Positions 44,169 to 46,905 of a stretch of DNA of 46,905 nucleotides are shown one piece after another. Source of the DNA: Vitrella brassicaformis (lineage: Eukaryota; Sar; Vitrellaceae); assembly GCA_001179505.1 (NCBI GenBank), contig CDMY01000055.1:153158-200062 (forward strand), written 5' to 3'. The stretch's first letter is position 1. The number at the start of each line of letters is the position of its first letter. Both the position numbers and the translations under genes were made by a program. A model generated the notes under the pieces. The model was not told the DNA's origin, searched no databases, and was given only the letters and a program-made list of their open reading frames with translations.

Positions 44169-46905
44169 ATGCCAAGGAGAGGTGTCTGTGTGCCGAGGGG
44201 AGGTGTCTGTGTCTGGCTGTTGCTCGCCGTGTTCGCCAGCTGCGGAGAAGCGGTCGTCATCGAGCTACCAGATGGTGGGCACACAGTTCACAAAAGCAGT
44301 GCCACACACACTTCTGAGTGACACTTTGTGAACGTGCGTGACACGCGCAATATCAGGTACAGAGATCCGGGGCATCGACCAGGCAGATACCGACACGGAG
44401 GCCTTCCTGGGCATCCAGTTCGCAGACGCGCCAAGATTTGAGAAGCCGACGCTCATCCCTCTGGGAGGCGGCCACATCGATGCCACGCACAAGGGGCCCG
44501 CCTGTCCGTCCGCGTGCAAGCAGGTCGTTGGCTCGCCGCAATTCTGCTTGTCGGAGAGTGGCTTGCTGGCGGAGCAGTGTCTGCACCTCCACGTGTGGGT
44601 GCCCAAAGGCGTGCGAGAGCGAGGCGACAAGAGGAATGTGCTGGCGCTAATCCACGGTGGGGCTTGGGACGGCGGCACTTCAGGGGCGGCATTCACTGAC
44701 GGGGCGGCACTTGCGCAAGGGACAGGTGAGAGCGCGAGAGAGGGGGAGAGAGAGATTTTCACTTGCTCAGCTCATGTCGCCTTGTTTGTGTCTGTGCTGG
44801 TATGGTCAGGTCTTGTGGTCGTGGGCTTAAATTATCGGTTGGGTATCTTCGGCGGCATTGTCACCGATTATCTTCCAAAGAATCTGGGCTTCCTGGACCA
44901 GCGTGTCGCCCTGGAATGGATACAGAAATACATACACGTGACCGCCCAACGCACACACGCACATCACGCCACGCCACACCACACCAGACAGAGCAGACGA
45001 GACCGGCCTACACAATGTGTGTCTGTGTGCGCTGTGTGCAGCACTTCGGCGGTTCGCGTGACGTCACACTAGTGGGCTTCAGTGCGGGTGCTGCAAGTGC
45101 CGCCTGCCATCTCGCGTCAGGGAGCGCAGGACGGCTGTTCAAGAAGGTGATTGCAGTATCGCAGGACTGCTGCCAAAGCGGGAGATCCCTCGAGGTGAGC
45201 TCACAAAGAGAATCGACCACAGACCAGGCTGACGCAATTGCCTCTCCTCTCCTTCTTGTGTTGTCAGCTCGCCAAGTCGCAGAGCAACTTTGCCTTGACC
45301 GCCCTGACGCCCTCGTGCGGCCCCGTCCACAAGGCCGAGAGGGACCTGGACGCCTACATCGAGTGCATCAAGACCGCACCTTTGGAGGACATTACGGCGG
45401 CGAATCTGCTGGGCAATATGTACCTCGTTCTCGAGGACTTCTTTCTCCTGCTGGCGCCGTGGCGGCTGGTGGAAGACGGGGAGGTCCTCCCAAACAACTG
45501 CTATGACCCCCTCGTCACGGTGAGAATCGGCGGGCGTGCCCATCCCTCCATCCATCGGTGCACGCGGCCGGTGATTGGCGCTATGTGTCCTGTGTGAGTG
45601 CAGGGCGAGTACAACACTGATGTGCCGCTGATGCTGTCGTCAACGCCAAATGAAGGGACGGTGTTCATTCGCGGGGCCATCAACTTCGCTGTGCGCGACT
45701 TCGCCGACATGCTCACCCAGGTCGTCTTCAATCCGGTCACATGGATGGCAACCATCAAGGGGCTCTTTGGCACCAAAGCGGTACGAGAGTAACAACCACA
45801 CGCCCAATTTTCTTCCAAATTTGGAATGCTATCCCTCTCTCCTCCTTCTGTGTGAATCCAGGACGAGTTCCTCGAGCTTTACCCTCTTGATGGTGTTGGT
45901 GAGCCCGCCACGATCGGCCTGACGCCCGACAAGCCCGACACGGTATCCTCGTTCAGCAGCGCCTTCGGCCACTCGGAATTCTTCTGCTCGACGCGGCAGC
46001 TGTGCGCCAATGTGACGGGCACGTGTTACCTCGCCTCATACGAATCAGGGTGGGAGGGCATGGTAGAAGCACACAGAGAGAGATACGGAAAAGGCAATGC
46101 AGTGTGTGTCTTTCTTTCTGTGTGTGTTTGTGTGCCCAGGTGGTCGTACACCGAGAGTGAAAAGTTCACCGACAAGAGTGAATCCGGCTCGTATTTCCAC
46201 TCCCTCAACCGCTTCTGCGGTGCGGATGAGATCAGATGCCACCTGGAGGACCAGCCATGGCTGCTGCAAAGCGCACGCAGAATGCCAGAGGGTCAGCAGC
46301 GCAACATACATACAGAACAAGCTGACGGGAGGGCACGTGAGTGGATGGATGAATGGTGTCTCTCGTTCAGGTTTCGCTTTCACGTCTGCCGAGGAGGAGG
46401 CCGTCAAGACAGTCCACCGGTACTGGAGAAACTTTGCCAACACTGGCGTGCCGGATGGTGATGGTGATTCTGCTGCTGGCTCCTCCCTGCCCCCCTGGCC
46501 CCCCTACACTCGCGAAGAGAGGCTGTATATGAAGCTGTCCATCCTCAGCGACGACGCACCGCCTGGCCGTGCCCTCAGCGAGGCCGGCTACATGAACGAC
46601 GAGTGCGGCTTCTGGGACAGCATCATGCCAAAGTACGATGTCTCATGGAAAGGATACGCCGACAGAACCAGGCAGGCGCGGTATGGCGAGAGTGAGGGCG
46701 GCGAGTGCGGGTCGCTTCAGTGCCCCAGCGGCAGTGTGTGCGTCACGACGGCCAATGCGGATATGCCATCGCTGGGCGGAGGCAGCTGGGAAGAGTGGCT
46801 CGCAGAGGACCCGGTAGGTAAAGGAGCGAGCAGTGCACACAACACCCCACCACAACATGGCACGGGGTTGCACTCTGCGTGTCACTCACTGCTTGCTGTT
46901 GTTGT
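44169..46905 (+). CDS. Carboxylesterase/cholinesterase-family protein, copy B (truncated by window end)
   Basis: Exons 44169-44274, 44357-44725, 44810-44937, 45042-45194, 45268-45519, 45604-45780, 45862-46049, 46140-46291, 46371-46813 correspond one to one with exons 1-9 of copy A; the last exon lies beyond the window. Lengths are identical for most exons; exon 5 is 3 bp longer and exon 9 is 6 bp shorter, both in frame. The first exon uses a different ATG (MPRRGVCV), because a one-base change relative to copy A puts the upstream ATG out of frame. The signal peptide and all core motifs remain: oxyanion segment HGGA (HGGG in A), GFSAGA, STPNEGT, and the unusual FCGADEI where HGxE is expected. 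No stop interrupts the frame, so it looks functional. Substrate unknown. Confidence 0.87.

Overview
This is nuclear DNA of a eukaryote with many short GT-AG introns (mostly 50-150 bp, rich in CA/GT and GACA repeats), GC-rich exons, closely packed genes on alternating strands and no tRNA, rRNA or CRISPR array that I can see. A small gene at 28.3 kb starts with a signal peptide followed by a Phe-Ala-Pro-Pro junction, the leader type used for import into secondary red-algal plastids. Together with the multi-membrane receptor-like proteins carrying leucine-rich repeats (LRR) and Cys-rich modules, this suggests an alga of the alveolate/stramenopile group. A chromerid such as Vitrella is my best guess, not a demonstrated identity.

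Layout: carboxylesterase copy A (-, 0.6-3.7 kb); a relic of the 5' end of gene M (+, 4.15 kb); a one-exon membrane protein (+, 4.4-5.6 kb); two divergent members of an F-box-like family (-, 6.8-8.05 kb, frameshifted; +, 8.6-9.8 kb) and a relic of the same family (-, 10.4 kb); a 12-exon protein with one GC-AG intron (+, 11.5-15.0 kb); a 21-exon LRR/Cys-rich/polytopic receptor-like gene (-, 15.9-23.0 kb); a beta-lactamase-like hydrolase, perhaps broken (-, 24 kb); a third F-box-like member (-, 26.1-28.0 kb); the putative plastid protein (+, 28.3 kb); a large coiled-coil protein (-, 29.1-34 kb); a polycystin-like membrane protein with a C-terminal C2-like domain (+, 34.4-37.6 kb); a polytopic LRR/EF-hand protein M (-, 37.9-41.9 kb); a short 3' exon (+, 43.4 kb); carboxylesterase copy B (+, 44.2 kb to the window end, cut off before its last exon).

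The main large-scale signal is that the window is bounded by an inverted duplication. Carboxylesterases A and B share the positions of all nine introns B retains in the window and much intron sequence. The duplicated block also includes the promoter and first coding exon of gene M. The ancestral unit was therefore probably a divergent M/esterase pair with one shared promoter. The left copy keeps only a fragment of M. In the right copy about 2 kb separates the two promoter halves, and this segment holds a 320-bp near-perfect palindrome built of 20-bp units.

Three genes (receptor H, polycystin-like L, LRR/EF-hand M) look like surface sensing or calcium-linked membrane proteins. Nothing in the sequence shows that they work together or with the esterases. 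Exon models come from reading splice sites and phases by eye; most are phase-consistent throughout, and places where they are not are stated.
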